DNA of 64,000 nt from Pseudidiomarina salinarum (GCF_000753715.1 NZ_JPER01000002.1:1-64000), one strand, 5' to 3'; positions 48,550 to 57,870 are shown, numbered from the stretch's first letter. Numbers and translations: made by a program. Notes: a model not told the origin generated them from the letters alone.

Positions 48550-49278
48550 TTACGCTGACTTACTTTCGCCGTCGGGCACGAACACGTACCCGAGTCCCCA
48601 TACGGTCTGAATGTAGCGTGGGTTGGCAGGATCGGCTTCCAGCATGCGCCGCAACCGCGAAACCTGAACATCAATGCTGCGCTCGAGCGCGCTGTAGTCG
48701 CGTCCACGGGCCTGATTCATCAGCTTATCCCGCGACATCGGCTGCCGTGGGTGGGTAACTAAGGCTTTCAGGACAGCGAACTCACCGCTGGTCAGCGGCA
48801 TAGGTTCATCGCCACGGAACATCTCGCGGGTACCCAGGCTAAGCCGGAAGTCACCAAATTTGATCTGCTCGTCACTGTTGGACGGCGCGCCGGGGATTTC
48901 TTTGCCGCGACGGCGCAACACAGCGCGGATCCGGGCTAAGAGTTCACGAGGGTTAAAGGGCTTGGCCAGGTAATCATCGGCACCCAGTTCGAGGCCGATA
49001 ATGCGATCCACTTCATCACCTTTGGCGGTGAGCATGACAATAGGAATATCATTACTGGCCTGGCGCAGGCGGCGACAGATTGATAGCCCGTCCTCGCCCG
49101 GCAGCATCAGATCCAGCACCATCAGGTGAAAGTTCTCGCGCTCGAGTAAACGGTCCATCTGTTCGCCCTGGCCAGCGGTGCGTACATAAAAATTCTGCTC
49201 GCTCAGGTAACGCTCCAGCAGGCTGCGTAGCCGCGCGTCATCGTCGACGACCAGAACCTTGAAGGTTTCCTGTGACAT
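48550..49278 (-). CDS. ompR: Response regulator OmpR
   Basis: A 242-residue regulator controlling porin genes. The receiver domain carries the acidic pocket DDD and phosphorylated D56 in VLDLMLPGEDG; the C-terminal winged-helix domain begins about residue 140 with FGDFRLSLGTREM and includes RDKLMNQARGRDYSALERSIDVQVSRLRRM. A promoter lies just upstream. ompR-envZ order matches the usual operon. Confidence 0.97.
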   Translation of the reverse strand: MSQETFKVLVVDDDARLRSLLERYLSEQNFYVRTAGQGEQMDRLLERENFHLMVLDLMLPGEDGLSICRRLRQASNDIPIVMLTAKGDEVDRIIGLELGADDYLAKPFNPRELLARIRAVLRRRGKEIPGAPSNSDEQIKFGDFRLSLGTREMFRGDEPMPLTSGEFAVLKALVTHPRQPMSRDKLMNQARGRDYSALERSIDVQVSRLRRMLEADPANPRYIQTVWGLGYVFVPDGESKSA

Positions 49279-49311
49279 CCCGTGCTCTCCGTTAAATAGG
49301 CATCTGCAGCT

Positions 49312-49340
49312 ACTATAAAAGAAGCGGCGGGTTTTACCAA
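49312..49340 (-). promoter_or_regulatory. Sigma-70 promoter of ompR-envZ
   Basis: Minus strand TTGGTA (49335-49340), 17-bp spacer, TATAGT (49312-49317). The expected start is about 27 nt before the ompR ATG. Confidence 0.6.
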
Positions 49341-49383
49341 TAACCGCGATGTAACACAGCGCGGCTTTTTGTTTCCAAATGTT

Positions 49384-50865
49384 TTAGCGCAGTTGGTGTT
49401 TAAGCACTTTGCCGTTGGCGTTACGAGGCAGTTCCGGCAGCACCTCAAAAGCCCGCGGGATTTTATAATCCGCGATGTGCTGCTGCAAAAAGGCTTTCAG
49501 TTCGGCGGCCGGATCAGCCAGCTCATCGCGCAGCACCAGCCAGGCTTTGGCGGTTTCACCCCACTCCTCGTGCGGGATCCCGGTAACCGCGGCTTCTGCG
49601 ACTGCGGGGTGCTGGGTCAGGGCGTCTTCAATCTCGCGCGGATAAATATTCACGCCGCCCGAGATAATGATGTCTTTCATACGGTCTTTTATCCAGTAAA
49701 AGCCATCTTTATCACGTACGCCGATATCGCCGGTTTTCAACCAGCCATCTTCGGTAAAGGTTTCAGCCGTGGCATCGGGCTTATTCCAGTATTCCAGCAT
49801 CAGGCTGTCGCCCTTAAGCTGAATTTCACCGGGCTCATTCACCGCTGGCTGCTTGCCGTTTTTATCGCGTAACCGGACTTCGCAGCCCAGCGCCGCGCGC
49901 CGTCCCACTGATCCGGCTTTGTCCGCATGCTCTGAAGGCAGCAATAAGGTGCCGGAAGGGCCCGCTTCGGTCAGTCCATATACGCAGTAGAACTGATCGG
50001 TTCGGAAGGCCTTTTGCACCAGTTGGGTCTGCTGAGTGGATAAAGGCGCGCCGCCATATATCCAGCAACGCACCGATGACAGATTACGCTCGCTGACTTG
50101 CGGATGCTGGGCGGTCAGCAAATAAGCCACCGGTGCACCGAAGAAGTGCGTTATCCGCTCCTGCTCGGTCAAATTCAACAGCAAATCAGGCGTAAAGGTG
50201 GGTGCCACCACATGGGTCGCCCCAACCAGGGTACCGGCCATCAAAAACAAATTCAGCGGCGCCGAATGGGTAAAAGGCATCAAATGCAATAACCGGCTTT
50301 CGGGCGCCATTTTCATCTCAACCGCAATCATGGTAGCGACAGCCGCGATTGCCTTATGGTTAAACAACACGCCTTTGGGCCTGCCGGTGGTGCCGGAGGT
50401 ATATAACAGGGTACAGGGGTCCTCATCCGCGCGTGCGCAGATAGCGGCCAGCTCGCTCTGGTCAGCAAGCTGGCTGGCCGGTGAATCCAGCCAGTAGCCA
50501 CTGACATCGTCGTTCAGCAGGGGCTTAAGCGCTGCGTCGGTCATCTGACAGGTCAGCACCAGGCGAATGCCGGCATCATCAATAATGTAGTCCAGCTCCG
50601 GCGTGGCCAGACGCACATTAATTGGTACTGCTATTGCGCCCAGTTGCTGAATCGCGAAAAAGCCGACGATAAAGCCGTAGCTGTTAGGCATCACCAGGCC
50701 CACACGCTGCCCAGCTTCCACACCATGCTCACTGCGCAGCAGTTGCGCCAGCCGGGCAGCATGCTCTGCCAGTTGCTGCCAGCTATAGCGCTGGTCGCCG
50801 GCAATCACGGCTTCCCGTTCAGCATATTTACGGCCATTGCGGGCCAGCAAATTCGCGATAGTCAT
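49384..50865 (-). CDS. Acyl-CoA synthetase / AMP-dependent ligase
   Basis: A 493-residue adenylating enzyme. Seen: P-loop LLYTSGTTGRPKGVL, YGLTEAGPSGT, the TGDIGVRDKDGFYWIKDR hinge and IISGGVNIYPREIEDAL, with the catalytic Lys near the C-terminus (NGKVLKHQLR). It activates a carboxylic acid as acyl-AMP and passes it to CoA; the chain length cannot be read. It closes the run tetR-acyl-CoA dehydrogenase-S9 peptidase-ligase, and is 20 bp from the peptidase gene, so it likely feeds the dehydrogenase with substrate. Confidence 0.87.
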   Translation of the reverse strand: MTIANLLARNGRKYAEREAVIAGDQRYSWQQLAEHAARLAQLLRSEHGVEAGQRVGLVMPNSYGFIVGFFAIQQLGAIAVPINVRLATPELDYIIDDAGIRLVLTCQMTDAALKPLLNDDVSGYWLDSPASQLADQSELAAICARADEDPCTLLYTSGTTGRPKGVLFNHKAIAAVATMIAVEMKMAPESRLLHLMPFTHSAPLNLFLMAGTLVGATHVVAPTFTPDLLLNLTEQERITHFFGAPVAYLLTAQHPQVSERNLSSVRCWIYGGAPLSTQQTQLVQKAFRTDQFYCVYGLTEAGPSGTLLLPSEHADKAGSVGRRAALGCEVRLRDKNGKQPAVNEPGEIQLKGDSLMLEYWNKPDATAETFTEDGWLKTGDIGVRDKDGFYWIKDRMKDIIISGGVNIYPREIEDALTQHPAVAEAAVTGIPHEEWGETAKAWLVLRDELADPAAELKAFLQQHIADYKIPRAFEVLPELPRNANGKVLKHQLR

Positions 50866-50885
50866 ATCCCTGTTCCCTTGGTTAC

Positions 50886-53318
50886 TTATTCCGAAGCTGG
50901 CTTGTTCTTCACAAACTCGTCCAGCCAGTTAGTGGTTTCCCAGAGCATATGCAGCACCGACTCACGCGCGCGATAGCCATGCGATTCCAGCGGCAGCATC
51001 ACCAGCCGGCTGGTGCCGCCAAGGCCTTTAACAGCCTGATACAGGCGCTCGCTCTGCATCGGGAAGGTACCCGAGTTGTTATCATTCATGCCGTGGATCA
51101 TCAGCAATGGCTCATTGATCTTGTTGGCATGGAAGAACGGCGACATGCGCACATAAAGTTCAGCGTCATCCCACACGGTGCGTTCTTCGCGCTGGAAGCC
51201 AAACGGCGTCAGGCTACGGTTATAAGCGCCACTGCGCGCCACACCGGCGGCGAATAAATCGCTGTGCGCCAGAATATTGGCGGTCATAAAGGCACCATAG
51301 GAATGGCCTCCCAGCGCCACCCGCTCCGGGTCAGTCACGCCGCGGTCAACACCGGCTTTAATCACCGCTTTGCCGTTCATGACCAGCTGTTCGAGAAAGC
51401 TGTCGTTCGGCCGCTGCGCGCCCTCGCCAACAATAGGCATGGTAGCGGCATCCATGACCGCATAGCCCTGGGTTGCCAGGAACTGCGGCGTCCAGTAGCT
51501 GATGCGGTTGAACTCATAAGGTGAGCCCGACACCTGTGCGGCAGCCGAGGAACTCTTATACTCACGTGGATAAGCCCAGACGATAGTCGGCAACGGGCCA
51601 TCTTTTTCTTTATCGTAGCCCGCTGGCAGGAAGAGCTTGGCCGACATCGCCAGACCATCTTCACGTTCATAGTGAATCAGTTCGCGACTGATACCTAAGG
51701 TGTGCGGCATCGGGTGCGAGGTGTCAGTCAGGGCAGTCAGTTTGTCCTGCTTCAGATCCCGGATATAGAAATCTGCTGGCTCGTCCACCGCTTCGCGCCG
51801 GGTCAGGAAGGTCAGTGCCGCGGGGTCAATCAAATCCACCGGCTCTTCGTAGTAAGGCGCTGCTGAGCGCCACAGGCGTTCGGTGCGGCCGTCGCTCAGA
51901 TAGTAGCGGTCAATAAAGGGGCGATCACCTTCATCAGATGCACCGTCGCCGGTCAGCAACATGGCACCGTCGGCAAGGTAAAGTAACTGGCGACCATCAC
52001 GGGTGATCGTCTGCGGCGTACCCGGATTGTTGTATCTGTCTTCCCATGAACGCTCCCACACCAGGCGCGGCTCGTTTGCGCCAGTAGTGTCGACTAACCA
52101 GAGCTTTTCATCGCGATCGGCCCACCAGCGTTCCCAGACCAGCGCGTGTTGCGCGTCTGCGGCCAGTAAGCGGGCATAACGTTTGCTTAAATCCACCAGC
52201 TTCTGCGGCTCGCCGGTAAATGGCGCTGCCAGTTGAAACACCTGATCACGGATCTCGGCTTCATTGGCCGGGTCGCCCCCATCGGTGGCCTGTGCCCAGA
52301 CCAGGGTCGCGTCAGCGTCATTGCGCCAGCTGATGTCACGACGGCCGGTCACCACCGCATCAAATGCGATTGGCATATCATCGGCCAGCGGCTGATCAAC
52401 CACCTGATAAATGGTGCGGCCTTTGGTATTCCATACATCGGTAGTGCGGGCAAACCGGTAATGGGGAACCGCATAGGAATAAGGCGCCTGCAGGGTAGTC
52501 ACCAACAGGTAATCATCGTTGGGTGACAGGCTGATGTCATCAATCACTGCCGGAATATTCAGCTCGGTGGCTTTGCCACGGGTGCTGATATGCATCACCT
52601 GACTGGTGAAGTAATAGTCAAACAGGGCCTCATCATATTTACCCTGGAGCAGATCCTGATAGGTCCGTGCCGGAGCGCTGCGGCCGCGGCTTTCGGTAAT
52701 AACCGGCCCGGTCGGTACCGGGTTACGCTTGGGTTCTTCACCGCGGTTGCCTGGCACCGTCAGCACATAGACACCCTTGCTATCATGGCTCCACTCAATT
52801 TGGCTGCCCCAGACCGCGTTAATCTTTTCTTTGCTCCACCGCTTTGCTTTCTGCTTAGCGACATCAACATGCCAGAGGTTGACCGCATCATCGTTCATCT
52901 GCAAAAACGCAAAGGCTGAGCTGTCAGGAGCCCAGGACAAACCGATCACCTTCAGATTTTTCGGCAAGCCTTTAATCGCGGTCTCGTTGCCGTTGTTCAC
53001 GTCAATCAGGCTCAGCTTATTAATATAACGGGCCTGGCTGATGCTGTTATTGGCGGGGTTAATACGGCGGCCGGCCAGTTTATATTCCGGCGCGGCAAGA
53101 TCGCTGATTTCCGGCAGCGCCGGGTAGCCGGTAACCACCAACAGACGGCCATCCGGGCTCAGACCGGCGCCGGGAGATGGTGCCGCATCAACGATATCGA
53201 TAATTTCCTGTGCCGGTTTCTGGTAATCCAGCTTCACCGGGTTGGCCGCCGCGCTTTGCAGACTCGCAGCGAATGCCAGCCCGACTGTAAGCGCCAGCAA
53301 TTGCGTCAAATTTTTCAT
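50886..53318 (-). CDS. Secreted S9 family prolyl oligopeptidase-type peptidase
   Basis: An 810-residue serine peptidase with a signal peptide (1-25). A beta-propeller gate domain (about 50-560) precedes the alpha/beta hydrolase catalytic domain (about 570-810), with Ser in GGHSYGAFM, Asp in HGMNDNNSG and His in ESHGYRARES. It resembles periplasmic dipeptidyl/acylaminoacyl peptidases. It lies 6 bp after the acyl-CoA dehydrogenase gene, an unusual partner for fatty-acid genes. Confidence 0.88.
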   Translation of the reverse strand: MKNLTQLLALTVGLAFAASLQSAAANPVKLDYQKPAQEIIDIVDAAPSPGAGLSPDGRLLVVTGYPALPEISDLAAPEYKLAGRRINPANNSISQARYINKLSLIDVNNGNETAIKGLPKNLKVIGLSWAPDSSAFAFLQMNDDAVNLWHVDVAKQKAKRWSKEKINAVWGSQIEWSHDSKGVYVLTVPGNRGEEPKRNPVPTGPVITESRGRSAPARTYQDLLQGKYDEALFDYYFTSQVMHISTRGKATELNIPAVIDDISLSPNDDYLLVTTLQAPYSYAVPHYRFARTTDVWNTKGRTIYQVVDQPLADDMPIAFDAVVTGRRDISWRNDADATLVWAQATDGGDPANEAEIRDQVFQLAAPFTGEPQKLVDLSKRYARLLAADAQHALVWERWWADRDEKLWLVDTTGANEPRLVWERSWEDRYNNPGTPQTITRDGRQLLYLADGAMLLTGDGASDEGDRPFIDRYYLSDGRTERLWRSAAPYYEEPVDLIDPAALTFLTRREAVDEPADFYIRDLKQDKLTALTDTSHPMPHTLGISRELIHYEREDGLAMSAKLFLPAGYDKEKDGPLPTIVWAYPREYKSSSAAAQVSGSPYEFNRISYWTPQFLATQGYAVMDAATMPIVGEGAQRPNDSFLEQLVMNGKAVIKAGVDRGVTDPERVALGGHSYGAFMTANILAHSDLFAAGVARSGAYNRSLTPFGFQREERTVWDDAELYVRMSPFFHANKINEPLLMIHGMNDNNSGTFPMQSERLYQAVKGLGGTSRLVMLPLESHGYRARESVLHMLWETTNWLDEFVKNKPASE

Positions 53319-53324
53319 ATTGGT

Positions 53325-55004
53325 TTACTCCGCCTGGTTAAATCCGCGTGTGATCAATGCCTCAACATCGATGCCCTGAGGTAAGGTACCATAATTGCTA
53401 TGGGGCTGATCGCCAAGGCGGCTGGCACAGAACGCATCAGAGAGGTTGTTCGGCGCATGTTGCACCAGCAGCGCCCCCTGCAGGGTCAGTGCCAGCTGGT
53501 CAACAATACTGCGCGCCCGGTACGCCATATTACTGGTATCAGCGAAGGCATCCTGCAGCCGGTTAACCGCCCGATCCAGGTACTTGTTGCCACCGCGGGC
53601 CGCTTTGATTTCCGTAAAATAGGCATCCAGCACCTCCGGCTGTTTGCTGATAGCGCGCAGCACATCAAGACACTGGATGTTGCCGCTGCCTTCCCAGATG
53701 GCGTTGATCGGCGCTTCACGATACAACCGCGGCATAATGCAGTCTTCCATCACCCCGCTACCACCAATACATTCCATGGCTTCATAGGCGTGATTCGCCG
53801 AGCGCTTGCAGATCCAGTACTTACCTACAGGTACGGCGATACGCGTGAGCAATTTCTCGTGTTCATCATGCAGGTTATCCATGGCGCGGGCCATGCGCAT
53901 GGTGAAGGTCATTGCAGCTTCACTCTCCAGCGCCAGATCAGCGAGCACGTTCTGCATCAGTGGTTGATCGTCAAGCTTCGCACCGAACGCCGCGCGGTGA
54001 TGGCAGTGATGCAGCGCCTGCACCGCCGCCTGCCGCTGCCCCGCCGATGAGCCAATCATGCAGTCGTAGCGGGTCATGGCTACCATCTCGATAATAGTAC
54101 GTACGCCGCGGCCTTCTTCACCTACCATCCAGGCCAGCGCGCCACGCAGTTCCGCTTCGCTGGAGGCGTTGGCGACATTGCCCATCTTATTTTTCAGGCG
54201 CTGAATCTGCAGCGGATTCTTACTGCCATCAGGCCGCCAGCGCGGTAGCAGGAAGCAGCTCACCCCGTTATCGGTTTGCGCCAGCACCAGGAATGCATCG
54301 CACATGGGGGCTGACACGAACCACTTATGGCCGACCAGTTCATAGGCCTGGCCTGGTCCTTGCTGATCAATCGCATAAGCACGGGTGGTATTGGCTCTGA
54401 CATCCGAGCCACCCTGTTTTTCGGTCATTGCCATGCCGATGGTCAGGCCCCGTTTTTCGCTATGGGGTACATTACGGCCGTCGTAGTGCGGAGCGATGAT
54501 CTTAGGCACCCAGAGCTTAGCCAGATCCGGCTGATGCTGCAGCGCCGGCACCGCGGCAAAGGTCATGGTAATGGGACAGCCATGCGCGGCTTCAACCTGA
54601 GTATGCAGATAATATTTAGCCGCGCGCGCCACCTGGGCACCAGGCTTTGGATCAGCCCAGGGGCTGCTGTGCAACCCGTTTTCAACCGCAATCTGCATCA
54701 GCTGGTGATAGGCGTCATGGTATTTTACTTCGTCAATACGATGACCAAAGCGGTCGTGGGAGTGAAACTCCGGCTTATTGGCATTGGCTTTAAAGCCCAG
54801 TTCAATAATATCGCTGCGCCCGGCCAGTGCACCAAAAGCGCTGATATCGTCTTCGGCCCAGCCGGCGCCCTCACGGCGGACCGCTTCCTGCAGCGCCACA
54901 TCGGATGTATACAGGTTATAGTTTTCCAGCGCCGGCGGCTGATTAAACACCTCATGAGTGCTGGCAAGAAATTTCTCTGCCTGACTGAAGGATTCTTTGC
55001 TCAT
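53325..55004 (-). CDS. AidB-type acyl-CoA dehydrogenase
   Basis: A 559-residue flavoprotein of the AidB/isovaleryl-CoA dehydrogenase-like branch. Its start, EVFNQPPALENYNLYTSD, and EGAGWAEDD are the AidB hallmark, longer than ordinary acyl-CoA dehydrogenases. Also seen: MTEKQGGSDVRANTT (FAD site), WLPR-type core, and CIGGSGVMEDCIMPRLYREAPINAIWEGSG near the end, which includes the catalytic Glu region. E. coli AidB belongs to the response to alkylating agents, but this copy sits with a fatty-acid ligase, so true catabolism is equally likely. Coupled to tetR by ATGA. Confidence 0.87.
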   Translation of the reverse strand: MSKESFSQAEKFLASTHEVFNQPPALENYNLYTSDVALQEAVRREGAGWAEDDISAFGALAGRSDIIELGFKANANKPEFHSHDRFGHRIDEVKYHDAYHQLMQIAVENGLHSSPWADPKPGAQVARAAKYYLHTQVEAAHGCPITMTFAAVPALQHQPDLAKLWVPKIIAPHYDGRNVPHSEKRGLTIGMAMTEKQGGSDVRANTTRAYAIDQQGPGQAYELVGHKWFVSAPMCDAFLVLAQTDNGVSCFLLPRWRPDGSKNPLQIQRLKNKMGNVANASSEAELRGALAWMVGEEGRGVRTIIEMVAMTRYDCMIGSSAGQRQAAVQALHHCHHRAAFGAKLDDQPLMQNVLADLALESEAAMTFTMRMARAMDNLHDEHEKLLTRIAVPVGKYWICKRSANHAYEAMECIGGSGVMEDCIMPRLYREAPINAIWEGSGNIQCLDVLRAISKQPEVLDAYFTEIKAARGGNKYLDRAVNRLQDAFADTSNMAYRARSIVDQLALTLQGALLVQHAPNNLSDAFCASRLGDQPHSNYGTLPQGIDVEALITRGFNQAE

Positions 55005-55612
55005 TGCGGATACTCCTTACGCGTCAGCCCGGCCAGGCAAAACGCAATAATATGATCAATAGTGGTCTCGTTTTGGGCCGGAGGCTCAGCCAGCGGCCCG
55101 ACCAGGGCTTCAGCCAGCGCGCCAACCATAGCCGTACTGGTCAGCCGGGCATCCTGGTGCGGCAGCTCACCATGGTCGATGCCGAAACTGATCACCTGTT
55201 CAAACAATCGGGCGTAGCGCTGGCGATAGCGTAGCCGCTGCTCATCAACCGCCGGATCGACAGGTTCAGCAATCAACGCCCACGCCGTGCGTGGTTTCAG
55301 CAGCGCCCGCCGGGCAAACACCCGTAAGCCGGCCTCTACCCGCTCACTGCTCTGCCCCGGCTCCTGAAGTGCGGCGGCGACCTGCCGCACTTCCTGCTCG
55401 GTGGCACGGCGAAAGTAGTCGGCAAACAGGGCTTCTTTGCTGGCGAAGTAGCGGTACAGCGTACCGGCCGCGATACCGGCCCGCTCGGCAATCTGTGCCA
55501 TCTGCACGAGTCTGAAGCCACTTGCGTCGACCAGTTCGGCCGTCGCCTGAAGTATTTGCTGGCGGGTTTTTTCTTTGCGTGCTTTACCACGCTCGGTTTC
55601 ACGATAGGCCAT
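55001..55612 (-). CDS. TetR/AcrR family transcriptional regulator
   Basis: A 203-residue repressor. The HTH domain is within residues 15-60 (ILQATAELVDASGFRLVQMA, IAERAGIAAGTLYRYFASKE); the C-terminal part is a ligand-binding helical domain, probably for an acyl-CoA. It starts the operon and is coupled to aidB. A 34-bp palindrome lies 25 bp before its start and is the expected operator; autoregulation is inferred. Confidence 0.9.
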   Translation of the reverse strand: MAYRETERGKARKEKTRQQILQATAELVDASGFRLVQMAQIAERAGIAAGTLYRYFASKEALFADYFRRATEQEVRQVAAALQEPGQSSERVEAGLRVFARRALLKPRTAWALIAEPVDPAVDEQRLRYRQRYARLFEQVISFGIDHGELPHQDARLTSTAMVGALAEALVGPLAEPPAQNETTIDHIIAFCLAGLTRKEYPQ

Positions 55613-55636
55613 TGTTGAATACCAAAATTAGTGGCT

Positions 55637-55670
55637 ACCAAAGAAGTGAATCACGATTCATTTCTTTGGT
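55637..55670. promoter_or_regulatory. 34-bp near-perfect palindrome, likely TetR operator
   Basis: Two 9-base arms (ACCAAAGAA at 55637-55645 and TTCTTTGGT at 55662-55670) and an inner pair (TGAATC at 55647-55652, GATTCA at 55655-55660) are exact reverse complements about the same centre; only one symmetric position and the two central bases deviate. It sits between the tetR start and the permease gene, so it may control both. It lacks a T-run, so it is not a terminator. Confidence 0.65.
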
Positions 55671-55746
55671 CAAGCCAGTTGATTTTCTCATCGCCATTCT
55701 TAGCACCGATTGTTATACTGCCGCCAGCAACAACTCTGGAGACGTT

Positions 55747-56676
55747 ATGCCTGATATAGTCATCGCCTTTTTTGCACTTGGTTTGCTGGCCGGGGTACTG
55801 AAATCTGATCTCAAGGTTCCGGGCTCGGTTTATGAAATTCTAACCATATTGCTGATGCTGAGCATCGGTATCAAAGGTGGTCTGGCACTCCATGCTGACG
55901 CCGCCAGTATTGAATTAAGTCAACTCCTGCTCGTCGGCGCCCTCGGCCTGATTATTCCCTTACTGGTGTACCCGGTACTAAGCTACGCGGTGAAACTGAA
56001 TCCAGCTAACGCTGCCAGTATCGCGGCCCATTATGGCTCAGTCAGCGCCGGTACCTTCGCCGTAGCCTGGGCGCTGGCCGAAAGCGCTGGCATGCCGCTG
56101 GCACCAGAAACCACCCTCTTTCTGGTCATTCTCGAGCTACCAGCCATTATCCTGATGCTGGCCCTGTATCAGCACCGGGATCCAAACATCGAAGGCTCGA
56201 TGGCAGCCATCTGGATTGAAGCCCTAACCAGCCGCGGTGTGATTTTGCTGATCGGCGGTGTGCTGTTGGGTTGGGCGTACGGCCCGGAGGGGCTGGCACC
56301 TATCGAAGGGGTTGTGGTCGGGGGCTTTAAAGCCTTCCTGTCATTGTTCCTGCTGGAAATGGGGCTCTGCACCGCGCGGGTATTCCAGCCACTGCCCTGG
56401 CAGCACTGGCGTCTGATCATATTCGCGGCGCTGGCTCCTTTCCCGCTGGCCTGGCTCGGTCTGGCCGTCGGTTGGTGGCTGGAACTACCTACTGGCAGCG
56501 TGCTGGTGCTGGCCGCGCTCACCGCCAGTGCGTCCTATATCGCCGCACCGGCTGCAATCCGCGCCGCCATCAAAAAAGCCGATATCGGGCTGGCCATGCT
56601 CGCCTCGCTGGGCATCACCTTCCCCATCAACGTGCTAATACACATACCACTACTCGCCGCCTGGCTGGATAAATAG
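55747..56676 (+). CDS. SbtA-like sodium-dependent bicarbonate transporter family permease
   Basis: A 309-residue membrane protein with about ten spans. It matches the SbtA/DUF897 permease family: VPGSVYEILTILLMLSIGIKGG, HYGSVSAGTFAVAWALAE and LTASASYIAAPAAIRAAIKKA are landmarks, with symmetric halves. Cyanobacterial SbtA moves bicarbonate with sodium; the substrate in this organism is unproven. ATG at 55747 is chosen (GGAG upstream); an in-frame reading 75 codons longer runs through the palindrome and tetR. It is divergent from tetR. Confidence 0.85.
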   Translation: MPDIVIAFFALGLLAGVLKSDLKVPGSVYEILTILLMLSIGIKGGLALHADAASIELSQLLLVGALGLIIPLLVYPVLSYAVKLNPANAASIAAHYGSVSAGTFAVAWALAESAGMPLAPETTLFLVILELPAIILMLALYQHRDPNIEGSMAAIWIEALTSRGVILLIGGVLLGWAYGPEGLAPIEGVVVGGFKAFLSLFLLEMGLCTARVFQPLPWQHWRLIIFAALAPFPLAWLGLAVGWWLELPTGSVLVLAALTASASYIAAPAAIRAAIKKADIGLAMLASLGITFPINVLIHIPLLAAWLDK

Positions 56677-56695
56677 CCATTGCGCGGGTGAATTT

Positions 56696-57181
56696 ATGAG
56701 AACCAACTTAATTACCCGCGCGGGCTACCATAAGTTAGAGGCTGAACTGCAGCATTTGTGGCGCGTGGAGCGCCGCGAAACGACTGAGAAGGTGGCCTGG
56801 GCCGCAAGTCTCGGAGACCGCTCGGAGAACGCGGACTATAAATACAATAAGCAGAAGCTGCGGCAGATTGACCGCCGCATCCGCTTTCTGAGCAAGCGCC
56901 TGGAAGACCTCAAGATCGTTGACTATTCTCCTCAGCAGAACGGCAAAGTGTTTTTCGGTGCCTGGGTAACTATTGAGAATGACGCCGGCGATGAGCGGCG
57001 CTTTCGCATTGTCGGGCCCGACGAAATTTATGACCGCAAGGATGTCGTCTCCATTGATGCGCCTATGGCCCGCGCGGCCCTGGGTAAACAGGTGGATGAT
57101 GAGGTCAGAGTCAGTACGCCAGGCGGCATCAAAACCTGGTTTATTACTGCGATCAATTATGAGGTGAATGCCGATGCCTGA
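56696..57181 (+). CDS. greB: Transcription elongation factor GreB
   Basis: Rescues backtracked RNA polymerase by stimulating transcript cleavage. Of 161 residues, the N-terminal coiled coil (LEAELQHLWRVERRETTEKV) carries the acidic tip GDRSENADYKYNK, and the C-terminal FKBP-like domain includes FFGAWVTIENDAGDERRFRIVGPDE. In E. coli greB sits next to ompR and yhgF(tex); here it is close to tex but parted from ompR by about 7 kb of accessory genes. Confidence 0.96.
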   Translation: MRTNLITRAGYHKLEAELQHLWRVERRETTEKVAWAASLGDRSENADYKYNKQKLRQIDRRIRFLSKRLEDLKIVDYSPQQNGKVFFGAWVTIENDAGDERRFRIVGPDEIYDRKDVVSIDAPMARAALGKQVDDEVRVSTPGGIKTWFITAINYEVNADA

Positions 57182-57764
57182 CACCAAGCCGGAGTGTATT
57201 CTGGTCGTGGATCTCGAAGCCACCTGCTGGGACCATCCGCTAGCCAGCACGGGCGAGAAGCAGACCGTCGATGACATGGAGGTGATTGAGTTTGGTTGCG
57301 CCATGGCAACGCCTGACGGCAAGGTGATCAGCTCCGCAAGCTTTATGGTCAAGCCGGTGGTTCACCCCGAACTCAGCAACTTCTGCAAAGGCCTGACCGG
57401 TATCGATCAGGAGCAGGTTGACGCCGCGCCACGTTATGCCGACGCCGTCGCGCAACTTGACCGCTGGCTGTCGGAACAGCCGCAGCCGGATCTCTGGTGC
57501 AGCTGGGGCAACTACGATAACCGCCAACTGCAGGCCGAAGAGCAGCGCCATCAGGTCGCCCCGGCATTTATGAAATTGCCCCATTACAACCTCAAACAGG
57601 TCTGGTGCCAGAGCCACCACAAGCCCATGCGCACCAGTCTGCGCAAGGCCCTGGCGTTTCATAACATGGAGTTTAAAGGCCGCCTGCACCGCGGTATTGA
57701 TGACGCTGAAAATATCGCCCGGCTGCTGCCTTATGTGAACTGGGATCTGGCTGAAACGTCCTGA
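57174..57764 (+). CDS. ERI-1-like 3'-5' exonuclease (DEDDh)
   Basis: A 196-residue exonuclease. Metal residues appear as VDLEAT (Asp and Glu), WGNYDNRQL (Asp), and HRGIDDAENIARL (His and Asp), the DEDDh set of the ERI-1/histone mRNA exonuclease branch. It probably trims RNA 3' ends. It overlaps greB by 8 bp, and the ATG at 57174 is preferred over 57168 because GAGGTG is then 7 bases away. It lies 106 bp before tex. Confidence 0.87.
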   Translation: MPDTKPECILVVDLEATCWDHPLASTGEKQTVDDMEVIEFGCAMATPDGKVISSASFMVKPVVHPELSNFCKGLTGIDQEQVDAAPRYADAVAQLDRWLSEQPQPDLWCSWGNYDNRQLQAEEQRHQVAPAFMKLPHYNLKQVWCQSHHKPMRTSLRKALAFHNMEFKGRLHRGIDDAENIARLLPYVNWDLAETS

Positions 57765-57870
57765 GGCTGGCGCCCGCCAGTAAAACCCGCCAAATTTTTC
57801 ATTTGAGCCACCCGCTCGCCGGTTCAGGCTGGTATACTTGAGCCCGTTTTTTTTCAGCATGAGAGATGAT

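Noticed and set aside
49344-49370. Plus-strand hairpin CCGCG/CGCGG with CTTTTTG
   Set aside because: No plus-strand gene ends upstream. On the minus strand it lacks a proper T-run after the stem, so it is at best a weak end for the acyl-CoA ligase gene.
53400-54050. Plus-strand frame of 216 codons
   Set aside because: Antisense shadow of the same acyl-CoA dehydrogenase gene; no motif seen.
54327-55055. Long plus-strand frame of 242 codons inside the AidB-type gene
   Set aside because: It is antisense to a well supported gene, has no recognisable domain and arises from codon bias.
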